A stretch of DNA of 64,000 nucleotides, taken from assembly GCA_035546295.1 (NCBI GenBank), contig DATKBT010000095.1:1-64000 (forward strand), written 5' to 3'. Every line of letters starts with the position of its first letter. Positions within the stretch are counted from its first letter, which is position 1. Origin of the DNA: DATKBT01 sp035546295 (lineage in GTDB: Bacteria > Acidobacteriota > Thermoanaerobaculia > Multivoradales > Multivoraceae). Under the pieces are notes generated by a model. The model did not search any database, was not told the origin of the DNA, and saw nothing but the letters and a program-made list of their open reading frames with translations. This document shows, piece by piece, positions 9,443 to 18,249 of the stretch. The translations under genes and the position numbers were made by a program.

Positions 9443-11211
9443 GGCGGCACTCGCTCGGGAGTGGTGGGCCGGAGGAGGACCAGCCGGAAGGCGGCGCCCC
9501 GGATCCCCTCGGGCGCGGCGGTGCGGGACGCGTCGATCGAATCGAGCGCGCCGCCCATCGCTTCGGCGAGCCGCCTCGACAGGTAGAGGCCGAGACCGGA
9601 CCCCGGCGAGGTGAGCTCGCGGGCGCGCGGACCGCGGTGGAACGGCTCGAAGAGGTCCGCTCGCTCGCCCGCCGTGACACCCGGTCCGTCGTCGACTACG
9701 GTCACCGCGATCCGATCCCCCTCGCCGGCTCGACCCTCCTCCACTCGGGCGCCGATCCAGATGCGGCCGCCGCCGTACTTCCTGGCGTTGGCGAGCAGGT
9801 TGACCAGGATCCGTTGCAGCGCCTCGGCATCGGCCCGGGCGGTCTCCGCGCCGGGCGCGATCGCGACGTCGACGGCGGCATCGGGCGATCCGCTCGCCGA
9901 GTCGGCTGCCGCGCGTTGGATCGCGGCGGCGAGATCAACCGGCTCCGGGGCCAGCGCCTGCTCTCCGCTGCGGATGCCGGCGAGCGCCAATGTCTGGTCG
10001 ACGAGCTTCTGGAGACGGGCGCCCTCTCGACGCACCAGCCCTCCGTACTCGCGGACGCGCTCGGGATCACGCACCACGCCGTCCTCGAGGTTCTGGGCCG
10101 CGGCGCTCAGCGCCGCCAGCGGAGTGTGGAGCTCGTGGGTGATGCCGGCGACCAGCGCGAGCTGCCGGCGCGCGAGCTCCTGTTGGCGGCGGGCGGCGCT
10201 CAACACGAGAGCGAGGCTGACGCCGAGCAGGCTCAAGACCGCCGCCGAGATCGCGAGGTTCCGCCAGCGCAGCCGGGCGACGGCGGCATCGAGCGATCCC
10301 GCCCTCGGGTCGACCACCAGCAGCCAGCCGTCGCGGGGCGTGCGCGGAGCGACGCTGCGCTGGCGGGCGATCCCCTCGGACGGCGGAGCACTCCGCCACC
10401 GGCCCCTCGCGGGCTCCGGCTGCCGACTCGCCAACAGCCGGGGCCGCAGCAGCGGCCGGCGCAGAGAGCCGCCGCTCGCCTCGAGCCTCGGGCTCTCGCG
10501 GGTGGAGTACACGACGAGCGGACCGTCGGGTCCAGGCGCCAGCACGGTCACCTCGACCGGCAGCGCTGCGGACCCGCCGAAGTGACGCTCGCCGAGCGTC
10601 GGCAGGAGCTGGTCGCGCAGATACCGCTCGTCGAGCCGGAGGACGAGTCGCGGTCCTTCCTCACGGTCGCGCGGCCGCCGGGAGCGGCGAGTGGGATCGC
10701 GCCGCTCGAGCGACGGCGCGACGGGCAGCACGAGCGCGGGTGGCCACGCAACCGTGTCGACCGGCGCGACGAGCGGCATCCCGGCTCGCGGCGGGAACGA
10801 GCGCGGCAGGCGCCTCCCGAGGAACCTCGAGCGCAGCCCGACGGGCCAGTCGGTCGGCTGGAGGCTGTCGGAGGCGGGATCCCAGCGCTCGAGAGCGTCG
10901 CTTCCCGGCCGCCAGACCAGGACCTCGGCGAGCAGGTCGGAATGCGGCGATTCGTCTCGCCAACGCCGCCACGCGGCGTCGAGGTCGTCGAGCCCCGAGG
11001 TCGCGAACGAGGTGGCGAGGTGGCTCGCCTCGCCGTCGACGTCCTCGGCGAAGTCTCGCATGGCGTCGCTGATCGCGTTCTCCAGGCGAAGCCGGGCGAG
11101 CCGGCCGACCTCGCCGATCCAGCGGTACTGCAGCACGGCGAGCGCGAGCAGGAGCGCGACGACCAATGCGATCGGCCACACACCGAGACGTCGATCGCCG
11201 AGCCCGCGCAT
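9439..11211 (-). CDS. Membrane sensor histidine kinase
   Basis: A 590-residue kinase. One membrane span near residues 13-30 (PIALVVALLLALAVLQY) and another near 318-340 (ISAAVLSLLGVSLALVLS) bracket a periplasmic sensor region of nearly 290 residues that has no recognised fold and is rich in proline and arginine. The dimerisation domain has H359 in ITHELHTPLAAL; HELHTPL replaces the more usual HELRTPL. The catalytic domain shows the N box LVNLLANARKYG, G1 VVDDGPGV and G2 GSGLGLYLSRR. It is coupled to the response regulator by a four-base overlap. There is no obvious HAMP domain between the second span and the phosphorylated helix. Confidence 0.92.
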
Positions 11212-11264
11212 CGGGCCTCACGATAACGCGGCTCGTCGCGCCCGGTAGGCGTCCGGGAGGGGAC

Positions 11265-11280
11265 CTTACAACTCTTACAA
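11265..11280. promoter_or_regulatory. Direct repeat CTTACAA-CT-CTTACAA, candidate regulator box
   Basis: Two identical 7-mers occur at 11265-11271 and 11274-11280 in the divergent gap between the histidine kinase and the Spy-like gene. Read on the minus strand they give TTGTAAG AG TTGTAAG, close in style to the tandem GTAAA half-sites bound by CpxR, although the period here is 9 instead of 10 bases. The location fits autoregulation by the neighbouring response regulator. Assignment is inference. Confidence 0.45.
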
Positions 11281-11419
11281 GACCCTTGCCCCGCGCTGAG
11301 GACCCACACCTCCGGCGCCGCGTACCTTTCACCAGACGAGAAGAGAAGGGCCCGCGAACGAGCGCGCCCCGACGTTGGCGACGAGCTCGAGTCGAGCTCA
11401 CCACCCGAAGGAGAAGACG

Positions 11420-11911
11420 ATGAGAGACAGAGCCAGGAGCAGGCTGGTGACGGTGTTCGCGGCCGGAGCGATGCTGATCGGCGCGCTGGCGTTCGCGCAG
11501 CCACCCCGGGGCGACGGCGAGCGCCGGCTCCACATGAAGGACCGCTCGGACCACCGGCTGGTCGAGTTCCTCGAGCTCACCGAGGACCAGCAGGAGGCCT
11601 GGCGTGCCGCCCACCAGGCGCATCGCGAGGCGATCTCGAGCGAGATCGAACAGGTGCGCGAGAACCGCGACGCGCTCGAAGAGGCGATCGAGGCCGAGGA
11701 CGCGCTGCGCGTCGGCGAGCTGACCCTCGAAGGCCGGCGCCTTCGCGAGCAGATGAAGGAGAGCGGGGAGGCGCTGCGCGAGCAGCTCGAGGGAATCCTC
11801 GACGCCGAGCAGCGCGAGCGCTGGGAGGCGTTCCAGGCCGCGCGCGAGCACGGCCCTCGTTTCGGTCGCCGTGATCATCGAGACCGTCGCGGTCCTCGCG
11901 GCGACGCCTGA
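11420..11911 (+). CDS. Spy/CpxP-like periplasmic protein
   Basis: A 163-residue exported protein. Residues 1-27 form a signal peptide (MRDRARSR then VTVFAAGAMLIGALAFAQ). The mature part is almost wholly helical and highly charged, with two LTxxQ-like elements: FLELTEDQQEAWRAAH and a later ILDAEQRERWEAF. This pattern is typical of the Spy/CpxP/CnrX group of periplasmic chaperones or metal-stress sensors. The tail is arginine and aspartate rich. ATG at 11420 follows GAAGGAG by 5 bases. It is divergent from the kinase-regulator pair, matching the cpxP-cpxRA arrangement, and ends just before a strong terminator hairpin. Confidence 0.8.
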   Translation: MRDRARSRLVTVFAAGAMLIGALAFAQPPRGDGERRLHMKDRSDHRLVEFLELTEDQQEAWRAAHQAHREAISSEIEQVRENRDALEEAIEAEDALRVGELTLEGRRLREQMKESGEALREQLEGILDAEQRERWEAFQAAREHGPRFGRRDHRDRRGPRGDA

Positions 11912-11930
11912 TCGGTCGGCGAGCTGATCC

Positions 11931-11962
11931 AAGGCCGCTGCGGGCGAGCTCGCAGCGGCCTT
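11931..11962 (+). terminator. Strong hairpin terminator after the Spy-like gene
   Basis: AAGGCCGCTGCG (11931-11942) pairs perfectly with CGCAGCGGCCTT (11951-11962) across an 8-base loop, 20 bases after the stop codon. A-rich 5' and T-ending 3' arms are typical of an intrinsic terminator. Confidence 0.75.
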
Positions 11963-12060
11963 CCTGCTGCCTGGTCTTCTGTACCCGGAGCTCGTCCTCC
12001 TGCCGATCGCGCCGTCGCCAGGGGGACCGTAGGCGTGCGGGGCTCGTGGTCGACATACGA

Positions 12061-12089
12061 TCGACATTCGACGAAGAGCTTCGTAGAAT
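12061..12089 (+). promoter_or_regulatory. blaI promoter with overlapping palindromic operator
   Basis: A -35-like TCGACA (12061-12066) and a -10-like TAGAAT (12084-12089) are separated by exactly 17 bases. Each differs from consensus at one position. Between and over them lies a near-perfect palindrome, ATTCGACGAAG-AG-CTTCGTAGAAT (12066-12089, 10 of 11 pairs). The -35 sequence is also half of an 11-base direct repeat starting at 12050. The ATG of the BlaI gene starts 7 bases after the -10 element, about where transcription should begin, so the mRNA is probably leaderless. BlaI binding here would block the promoter, giving autorepression. Confidence 0.6.
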
Positions 12090-12095
12090 TGGCCG

Positions 12096-12491
12096 ATGTC
12101 ACCCAGGCCGACCTCCCGCTCCTCTCCTCGTCCCACCGACGCGGAGCTCGAGATCCTCACGGTCCTTTGGAACCGCGGCGCCTCGACCGTCCGGGAGGTT
12201 CAGGAAGATCTGGGACGCCCCGCTGGCTACACGACGGTGCTCAAGCTCCTCCAGATCATGTTGGAGAAGGGCCTGGTGACGCGTGACGAGAGCGAGCGCA
12301 GCCACCGCTACGAGGCGGCGAGGACACGCGAGCAGACCCAGGGCCGCTTGGTCGCCGACCTCATCGGCAGGGCGTTCGACGGCTCGGCGAGCGAGCTCGT
12401 GCTGCGCGCGCTCGACGCGAAGCCGGTGCCGCGAGAGGAGCTCGAGCAGATCCAGCGAGTTCTCGACCGGCTCGAGGAGGAGAAGCCATGA
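12096..12491 (+). CDS. blaI: BlaI/MecI-family transcriptional repressor
   Basis: A 131-residue winged-helix repressor of the penicillinase-repressor family. The family core is clear: LTDAELEI-type opening (PTDAELEILTVLWNRG), TVREVQEDL, the recognition helix region GYTTVLKLLQIMLEKGLV and the wing RSHRYEA. BlaI proteins dimerise on a palindromic operator and are cleaved after the partner M56 membrane peptidase is activated. Its stop overlaps the start of that partner by four bases. There is no good Shine-Dalgarno upstream and a promoter -10 ends 6 bases before the ATG, which points to leaderless translation. No beta-lactamase gene is adjacent, so the signal may be other than beta-lactam. Confidence 0.93.
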   Translation: MSPRPTSRSSPRPTDAELEILTVLWNRGASTVREVQEDLGRPAGYTTVLKLLQIMLEKGLVTRDESERSHRYEAARTREQTQGRLVADLIGRAFDGSASELVLRALDAKPVPREELEQIQRVLDRLEEEKP

Positions 12492-14347
12492 TCGCTGGAT
12501 GGCTGGTCGAATCGCGCCCGCTCGCCGAGCTCGCGGGTCGCGCGGTGCTCGACTCGCTCTGGCAGGTCGCGCTGATCGCGGCAGGGTACTCCCTCTTCGC
12601 CCGCCTGGCGTCCTCTCCCCGCGGGCGTCACGCGGCGGCGGTGCTGGCCCTGGCGGCCTGCGTCGCGGCGCCGATCGGAACCGCGCTCTCGTCCACCCGC
12701 CGGGAACCGTCTCCTCGAGCCGGCGTCGCGACGCTCGAGGGCATCGTCGAGCCTTCGGCCAACGGAGCGTCCGCAGCGAGGACGCCGACGGCAGCGACCT
12801 CGCCGCCGCTCGTGAACGGCGGCGTCCTGCCCTGGCTCGGCTATGGCTGGGTCATCGGGATGTCGGTGTTCATAGTGCGGCTGATGGGGGGAGCGCTCCG
12901 GGTCCAGGCGCTGCGCCGTCGAGCGTCTCCGGCGCCGCAGGAGGTCGCGGCGCGAGTGGAGGCGCTGGCGTCGAGGATCGGGCTGCGCCGCGCACCGTGC
13001 ATCGCCGAGTCGACACGGGTGGACGTGCCCTGCGTGCTCGGCGCCCTGCGTCCGATCGTCCTGATTCCGGTCGCGCTCGCCACCGGCATGCCGCCTCTCC
13101 AGCTCGACACCCTGCTGCTCCACGAGCTCGCCCACGTCCGGCGCCGGGACTACCTGGTCAACCTGCTGCAGTCGATCGCCGAGACGCTGCTCTTCTACCA
13201 CCCGGCGGCCTGGTGGCTGTCGCGCCAGGCGCGAATCGAGCGGGAGCTGTGCTGCGACGACCTGGTGATCGCCGCGGGGAGCGCGCGCGCCGACTACGCG
13301 AGCGCGCTCGTGCGGCTCGAAGGCCGGCGCGCGGCGCGGCTGGTCGCGGCGGCGGGGCCGACCCGGCTCTTGGCGCGGGTGCGGCGCATCGTGGGCATCG
13401 AGGAGCAGCCGAGGCTTCCTTCGCGGTCGATCGCCGGCCCTCTCGTGGCGGTCGCCGCCGTCATCCTGGCCGTCGTCCTGGTCGACCAGGTTGCCGCCGA
13501 GCCCGCAGAGGAGATCCCCGTCGAGCTCGAGACCTGGGTGTTGGCGGTCGAGCCAGAGGCGCTGGCGGAGCTCGAGGTCGACTGGTGGCCGGGCGGCATC
13601 CCGGGTCGCGACTCCCGCTTCGCGGTCGGCGTCGCCGGCCAGCTCGATCCCGTGATCGACGGTTGGAACGCTTCCGGGACGGCGGAGCTGGCCGGCGCAC
13701 CGCGGATCGTGACGCTCTCCGGAGTCCCGGCCGAGATCCACACCGTCGGCCGGACGACCGGGCAGAGGCGCCACAAGATGCTGACCCTCGACCTGGCGCC
13801 CGAGGTGCGCGGCTCGACCGTCGAGCTGATCGTCGGAGTGCGGCTCTCGGTCGCAGAGACGCCGAGCTTCGGGTACCGAGACGTGGTCACCCGACTGCTC
13901 TGGCGCGCGTCGATGACGGCCGACGCCGTGGCCCTGGTCGAGTACCCCGGGGAGCTCCTGGCACAGGGACGGAGGACGCTCATCCTGATCCGGGCGCGGC
14001 CGCTCGGCGACCCCTCGGCGCGATCCGGAGAGGCAGCGAAGGTGGAGCGGTCGAAGGCCCGACTCCCCGACCTCGTGAGCGTCTCGCTGCGCGACGCCGA
14101 GCTGGGGCAGGTGCTCGACAGCATCGCGAAGGAGTACAGCATCTCCTTTGCCCTCGAGGGCGCGGCGCAACCACTGCGCTCGACGCGAGTCACCGCCGAG
14201 CTGGAGCAGGTCCCGGTGGAGGAGCTGCTCGGCGCGCTCCTGCGTATCTCGTGCCTCGAGGGCGAGGAGAGACGTGCGGGAGTGTGGAGCCTGCGCGTCG
14301 CCGGCGATCGATGCGGATCGGACGCTTCGCGCCGCCCGGGCTCTTAG
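12488..14347 (+). CDS. M56 (BlaR1-type) membrane metallopeptidase with secretin-like and STN domains
   Basis: A 619-residue sensor peptidase. Three hydrophobic spans precede the catalytic block HELAHVRRRDY with zinc ligands H212 and H216 and catalytic E213; a further conserved ERELCCDDLV follows. A membrane span lies near residues 315-336. In place of a BlaR1 penicillin-binding domain, the outer part contains a secretin-like beta segment (about 395-505) with APRIVTLSGVPAEIHTVG and LDLAPEVRGSTVEL. It is followed by an STN-type domain (about 528-610) with VSLRDAELGQVLDSIAKEY and VTAELEQVPVEELLGALL. STN domains normally face signals or transporters in the periplasm. The gene is coupled to blaI by an ATGA overlap, so it probably controls BlaI cleavage. 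The stop codon overlaps that of the convergent RidA gene. Confidence 0.85.
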   Translation: MIAGWLVESRPLAELAGRAVLDSLWQVALIAAGYSLFARLASSPRGRHAAAVLALAACVAAPIGTALSSTRREPSPRAGVATLEGIVEPSANGASAARTPTAATSPPLVNGGVLPWLGYGWVIGMSVFIVRLMGGALRVQALRRRASPAPQEVAARVEALASRIGLRRAPCIAESTRVDVPCVLGALRPIVLIPVALATGMPPLQLDTLLLHELAHVRRRDYLVNLLQSIAETLLFYHPAAWWLSRQARIERELCCDDLVIAAGSARADYASALVRLEGRRAARLVAAAGPTRLLARVRRIVGIEEQPRLPSRSIAGPLVAVAAVILAVVLVDQVAAEPAEEIPVELETWVLAVEPEALAELEVDWWPGGIPGRDSRFAVGVAGQLDPVIDGWNASGTAELAGAPRIVTLSGVPAEIHTVGRTTGQRRHKMLTLDLAPEVRGSTVELIVGVRLSVAETPSFGYRDVVTRLLWRASMTADAVALVEYPGELLAQGRRTLILIRARPLGDPSARSGEAAKVERSKARLPDLVSVSLRDAELGQVLDSIAKEYSISFALEGAAQPLRSTRVTAELEQVPVEELLGALLRISCLEGEERRAGVWSLRVAGDRCGSDASRRPGS

Positions 14348-14811
14348 TCGCCGACGATCTCGAAGATCGCGTCGATCTCGACCGGCACGTCGAACGGCAG
14401 GACGTTGGCGCCGACCGCGAAGCGCGCGTGCTTCCCGCGCTCTCCGAGCACCTCGACCATCAGATCGGAGCAGCCGTTGATCACCGCCGGTTGCTGGTCG
14501 AAATCGTCCGCGCAGTTGACGAAGCCGCCGAGCTTCACGCAGCGGAGCCGCGCCAGGCCGCCGGCCGCCGCGCGCGCCTGCGACAGGATGTTGAGCCCGA
14601 CTAGGCGCGCCGCCTCCCTGGCCTGCTCGAGATCGTAGTCGCGGCCCACCTTGCCGCGATAGGCGAGCTTGCCGTCTTTGACCGGAACCTGGCCCGAGAC
14701 GAACACCAGGTTGCCGGCGACCACCGTCGGGACGTAGTTGGCGGCGGGCGGAGCGGGCGGCGGGAGCTCGATGCCGAGCTCGGCGAGACGCTGGTCGATC
14801 GCATCGGACAT
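14344..14811 (-). CDS. RidA/YjgF-family protein
   Basis: A 155-residue protein of the RidA superfamily, which includes enamine/imine deaminases that detoxify reactive intermediates of PLP enzymes. Family blocks visible are GNLVFVSGQVPVKDGKLAY, QAREAARLVGLNIL and FVNCADDFDQQPAVINGCSDLM, ending with VPVEIDAIFEI. It is of the longer about 150-residue type that starts with a helix (IDQRLAELGIELP). ATG at 14811 was chosen because the upstream extension is low-complexity arginine/serine. It ends tail-to-tail with the M56 gene and is divergent from an alpha/beta hydrolase. The catalytic arginine typical of true RidA is not clearly present, so it may belong to a Rid subfamily without deaminase activity. 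Confidence 0.85.
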   Translation of the reverse strand: MSDAIDQRLAELGIELPPPAPPAANYVPTVVAGNLVFVSGQVPVKDGKLAYRGKVGRDYDLEQAREAARLVGLNILSQARAAAGGLARLRCVKLGGFVNCADDFDQQPAVINGCSDLMVEVLGERGKHARFAVGANVLPFDVPVEIDAIFEIVGD

Positions 14812-14975
14812 GGAGGGCCTCCTGAGGTTCGTCGAGGCCTGGGAGGATACCGGGTCGCCCGGTCGCGACGCGGAGGACCTGCCCGCTCGCCTGCGGACCC
14901 GCGGCGCGGGGGGAGCGCTCGAGCGGGTAGACCCTCCGAGGGAAGGGGTCGGCATCTGCCACAATCGCGCACGCC

Positions 14976-15866
14976 ATGAACGACCCCCTCGGTGACATCG
15001 GCGGACCGGCGTCGCACTTCTACGTCTCGCAGCGGCTGAGACTGCACTACCTCGACTGGGGCAACGGCGGCAAGCCGACCCTGGTCCTGGTGCACGGCGG
15101 CCGCGACCACGCCCACTCCTGGGACTGGGTCGCGCGGCGGCTGCGCGGCGAGTACCACGTCGTCGCGCCCGACCTCCGCGGACACGGCGACAGCGCCTGG
15201 GCGATCGGCGGGATGTACGCGCTCTCCGACTTCGTGCTCGATCTCGCGCAGCTGCTCGAGGCCCTGGGAACGTTCCCGGTGACCATCGTCAGCCACTCGC
15301 TGGGAGGCATGGTCTCGCTCCAGTACACGGGTCTTTATCCGGAGCGCGTGAGCAAGCTGGTCGCGATCGAGGGGCTGGGTCCGCCTCCGAAGATGCTCGC
15401 CGAGCTGCGGTCGATGGCCGTCGACGAGCGGCTGCGCCGCTGGATCTCCGACATGCAGGGCCTCGCCGGGCGCTCTCCCAAACGCTACCCCTCGGTGGAG
15501 GAGGCGGCCAACCGGATGCAGGAGGTGAACTCGTTCCTCTCCGAGGAGCAGGCGCGTCACTTGACGATCCACGGCGTGGCCCGCAACGAGGACGGCTCCT
15601 ACTCCTGGAAGTTCGACAACTACGTGCGCGCCGGAGCGCCGTTCCGCTTCGACGAGGAGGAGATCCGGACTCTGTGGGGGCGCATCACGTGCCCGACGCT
15701 CCTGTGCCGGGGCACCGAGAGCTGGGCCAGCGATCCGGTCGCCGACGGCCGCGTCGAGGCCTTCCAGCACGCTCGCGCGATGAGCTTCGAGGGCGCCGGC
15801 CACTGGGTCCACCACGACCGGCTCGACCAATTCCTCGAGGTGGTCGAGGCGTTTCTCGCCGAGTGA
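14976..15866 (+). CDS. Alpha/beta-fold hydrolase
   Basis: A 296-residue cytoplasmic hydrolase. The oxyanion block LVLVHGGRDHAHSWDW, the strand APDLRGHGDSAW, the nucleophile elbow VSHSLGG with S108 and the late histidine in FEGAGHWVHHDR are all present; an acid is available near SDPVADGR. The family covers esterases, epoxide hydrolases and carbon-carbon hydrolases, and the substrate cannot be read from the sequence. It shares a 164-base divergent gap with RidA and precedes an acyl-CoA dehydrogenase on the same strand after 349 bases. Confidence 0.87.
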   Translation: MNDPLGDIGGPASHFYVSQRLRLHYLDWGNGGKPTLVLVHGGRDHAHSWDWVARRLRGEYHVVAPDLRGHGDSAWAIGGMYALSDFVLDLAQLLEALGTFPVTIVSHSLGGMVSLQYTGLYPERVSKLVAIEGLGPPPKMLAELRSMAVDERLRRWISDMQGLAGRSPKRYPSVEEAANRMQEVNSFLSEEQARHLTIHGVARNEDGSYSWKFDNYVRAGAPFRFDEEEIRTLWGRITCPTLLCRGTESWASDPVADGRVEAFQHARAMSFEGAGHWVHHDRLDQFLEVVEAFLAE

Positions 15867-16215
15867 CGTCGGCTCGCTCCATCCCGGCGGCAGCGATCTG
15901 TCCTTCTTGCGGGCTCGCGCGGGCGCCGGAGCCGTCGACTCGGAAGCCGCGCGGTGGACGCCGAGCCGGCGGCTCTTGTCGGCGCCACCTCGCATCGAGC
16001 GCGGACCCGAGCGCAGCCCGAGAGCGGCCCCACGTGGCTCGCGGCCACCGGTCGCCGCGCTGGTCCGCTCTCGGATGCCTCCGCCCGGAATGTTCCTCTC
16101 GCCGTTGCGCCTTCGAGGTACTGTAGAGAGGGCGCGCTGCGCTCGTCTCGCGAGGCGCCGGCGATGCCGGTTCCGTCCGCTCCTCTCCCTCGAAGATTGC
16201 ACCGAGGTGCCTGTG
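15867..16215. other. Intergenic region without a gene
   Basis: No supported reading frame lies in these 349 bases between the hydrolase and the acyl-CoA dehydrogenase. A 13-base palindrome (GAGCCG-G-CGGCTC, 15963-15975) is the only clear structure and might act as a terminator. The last part probably carries the promoter of the dehydrogenase, but no convincing -35/-10 pair is visible. Confidence 0.4.
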
Positions 16216-17472
16216 ATGAGCTCGTCCGATACGACCACCACGACCGAGACCCCAGAGGCGGCGCCCGGCGCCGGCCAGCCCTCCCCCCGCACGGTCACCG
16301 GCCCGGTCGCCGCGATCGACTTCTCGATCGGCGACTACCGGCTGCTCGCCGAGTCCCTGCGGCGGATCATCGACCAGGACATCAACCCCTACGTCGACGA
16401 GTGGGAGGAGGCGCGCACCTATCCCGCCCACGAGGTGTTCAAGAAGCTGGGCGATGCCGGCTTCCTCGGGCTCAACAAACCCGAGGCCTACGGCGGCCTC
16501 GGTCTCGACTACACCTACGGAGTGATGATGGCCGAGCAGCTCGGCCACATCCGGTGCGGCGCGGTGCCGATGTCGATCGGAGTGCAGACCGACATGTGCA
16601 CGCCGGCGCTCGCCCGCTTCGGCAGCGACGAGCTGCGCGCCGAGTGGCTCGCCCCCTCGATCGCCGGCGAGCTGGTCGGCTGCATCGGGGTGAGCGAGGA
16701 GGGCGCCGGCTCCGACGTCGCCTCGGTCAAGACGACCGCGAAGAGGGACGGCGGCGACTACGTGATCCGCGGCAACAAGATGTGGATCACCAACGGCATG
16801 CAGGCCGACTGGATGTGCTGCCTCGTCAACACCTCCGAGGAGGGCGGACCGCACCGCAACAAGTCGTTGATCGTGGTGCCGATGGACGCCAAGGGGGTCG
16901 AGCGCTCGCGCAAGCTTCACAAGCTCGGCATGTGGGCCTCCGACACGGCCCAGATCTTCTTCGACGACGTTCGCGTGCCGCGCCGGCACCTGATCGGCGA
17001 GGAGGGGGAGGGCTTCCGCTACCAGATGATGCAGTTCCAGGAGGAGCGCCTGTGGAGCGCGGCCTCGGGGATCATCGCCATGGAGCGCATCATCGGCGAC
17101 ACCATCGAGTACACGCGCCAGCGCAAGGTCTTCGGCCGCCCCATCCTCGACAACCAGGTCGTCCACTTCCGCCTGGCCGAGCTGCAGACCGAGGTCGAGG
17201 CGCTGCGCGCTCTGGTCTACCGCGCCACCGAGCGCTACATCGCGGGAGAGGACGTCACGCGGCTGGCGTCGATGGCCAAGCTCAAGGGCGGCCGGCTCGG
17301 CCGCGAGATCGCCGACTCCTGCCTCCAGTACTGGGGCGGCCAGGGCTACATGTGGGAGTCCTCGGTCTCGCGCTCGCTGCGCGACATGCGGCTGTGGTCG
17401 ATCGGCGCCGGCGCCGACGAGGTGATGCTCCAGATCCTGGCCAAGCTCGAGGGAACCGCTCCCGGCGACTGA
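16216..17472 (+). CDS. Acyl-CoA dehydrogenase
   Basis: A 418-residue FAD enzyme that introduces an alpha-beta double bond into acyl-CoA. Blocks seen are FLGLNKPEAYGGLGLDY, GVSEEGAGSDVASVKT (FAD-binding signature), KMWITNGMQADWMCC, RKVFGRPILDNQ and YWGGQGYMWESSVSRS. The closest described group by motif is the citronellyl-CoA / long-chain type. ATG at 16216 starts a short disordered threonine-rich leader; a longer in-frame extension upstream is arginine-rich and unlikely. A 2Fe-2S ferredoxin follows after 136 bases on the same strand, but its electrons more likely go elsewhere, since these dehydrogenases normally reduce ETF. Confidence 0.92.
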   Translation: MSSSDTTTTTETPEAAPGAGQPSPRTVTGPVAAIDFSIGDYRLLAESLRRIIDQDINPYVDEWEEARTYPAHEVFKKLGDAGFLGLNKPEAYGGLGLDYTYGVMMAEQLGHIRCGAVPMSIGVQTDMCTPALARFGSDELRAEWLAPSIAGELVGCIGVSEEGAGSDVASVKTTAKRDGGDYVIRGNKMWITNGMQADWMCCLVNTSEEGGPHRNKSLIVVPMDAKGVERSRKLHKLGMWASDTAQIFFDDVRVPRRHLIGEEGEGFRYQMMQFQEERLWSAASGIIAMERIIGDTIEYTRQRKVFGRPILDNQVVHFRLAELQTEVEALRALVYRATERYIAGEDVTRLASMAKLKGGRLGREIADSCLQYWGGQGYMWESSVSRSLRDMRLWSIGAGADEVMLQILAKLEGTAPGD

Positions 17473-17608
17473 GGGGCGTGGTCCGCCCCTCCAGGCGCGC
17501 GCATCTTGGCGGGATGCGGGAGTGCTCGCTACGATTCGCACGCCCACGTCAGCCCGCCCCCGCAAACGGGGCGGCGGCCTCGAACCGAATCTCGAGAGGA
17601 CACCAGCA

Positions 17609-17929
17609 GTGCCCAAGATCACCTACGTACAGCCCGACGGCGAAGAGATCACGGTCGACGTGCCGGTCGGCCTGTCGGTCATGGAAGGCGCGATCGAGAA
17701 CGACGTCGACGGCATCATCGCGGCCTGCGGCGGCTCCTGCTCGTGCTCCACCTGCCACGTCCACATCGACGAGGACTGGCTGGACACCGTCGGCCCGCCG
17801 CACCCGGCCGAGCAGGACACCCTCGAGTTCGCGCTCGACGTCGACGAGCGCAGCCGGCTGAGCTGCCAGATCGAGGTCGCGAGGGAGCTCGACGGGCTCA
17901 TCGTCCACGTCGCCGACGAGCAGGCGTAG
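17609..17929 (+). CDS. Adrenodoxin/putidaredoxin-type 2Fe-2S ferredoxin
   Basis: A 106-residue electron carrier. The cluster ligands follow the vertebrate-type pattern: C40, C46 and C49 in ACGGSCSCSTCHVHI and C86 in RLSCQIEV. The leading strand pair PKITYVQPDGEE and helix MEGAIENDVDGI are typical. Proteins of this group deliver electrons to P450s and Rieske oxygenases; none is encoded nearby. GTG at 17609 was chosen because the family begins at this point (M/V-P-K-I-T-Y). A short gap then leads to the toxin-antitoxin pair. Confidence 0.93.
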   Translation: MPKITYVQPDGEEITVDVPVGLSVMEGAIENDVDGIIAACGGSCSCSTCHVHIDEDWLDTVGPPHPAEQDTLEFALDVDERSRLSCQIEVARELDGLIVHVADEQA

Positions 17930-17932
17930 AGC

Positions 17933-17954
17933 TGCAGAAATATGCTAATCTGCA
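17933..17954. promoter_or_regulatory. Inverted repeat TGCAGA-N10-TCTGCA before the antitoxin
   Basis: Perfect 6-base arms at 17933-17938 and 17949-17954 enclose an AT-rich stretch that includes a -10-like TATGCT. The second arm ends 4 bases before the antitoxin GTG. This is the expected place for the operator through which a VapBC complex represses its own promoter. Confidence 0.45.
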
Positions 17955-17958
17955 TCCA

Positions 17959-18249
17959 GTGCGCACGACTCTGATCATCGACGACGATCTCTACCGCCGA
18001 GTCAAAGCCAAGGCTGCACTGGAGGGGCGAAAGGTCACGGAGCTTGTCGAGGAGGGCATGCGCGCCGTCCTGGGCGAGGTCGCCCCGAATCGATCGCGGG
18101 TGCAGCGGCGTCGCCTCAGGCTGCCGATCATCCCGGCTCGTCCGGGCAGCGAGCCGCTGTTCGGCGGAATGTCGCAGGACGAGATCCACGAGCGACTGAG
18201 CGACCTGCAGGTCGAGGCCGAGCGGGAGCGGGTTGGACCATCTTCTTGA
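17959..18249 (+). CDS. VapB-type antitoxin
   Basis: A 96-residue protein starting at GTG with a ribbon-helix-helix opening RTTLIIDDDLYRRVKAKAALEGRKVTE, split as RTTLIIDDDLYRRVKAKAA then EGRKVTELVEEG. This is the usual VapB/CopG DNA-binding fold. The C-terminal half (SEPLFGGMSQDEIHERLSDL) would wrap the toxin. It overlaps the toxin gene by 17 bases, standard for an antitoxin-first pair. The mRNA leader is very short, if present at all. Confidence 0.85.
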   Translation: MRTTLIIDDDLYRRVKAKAALEGRKVTELVEEGMRAVLGEVAPNRSRVQRRRLRLPIIPARPGSEPLFGGMSQDEIHERLSDLQVEAERERVGPSS

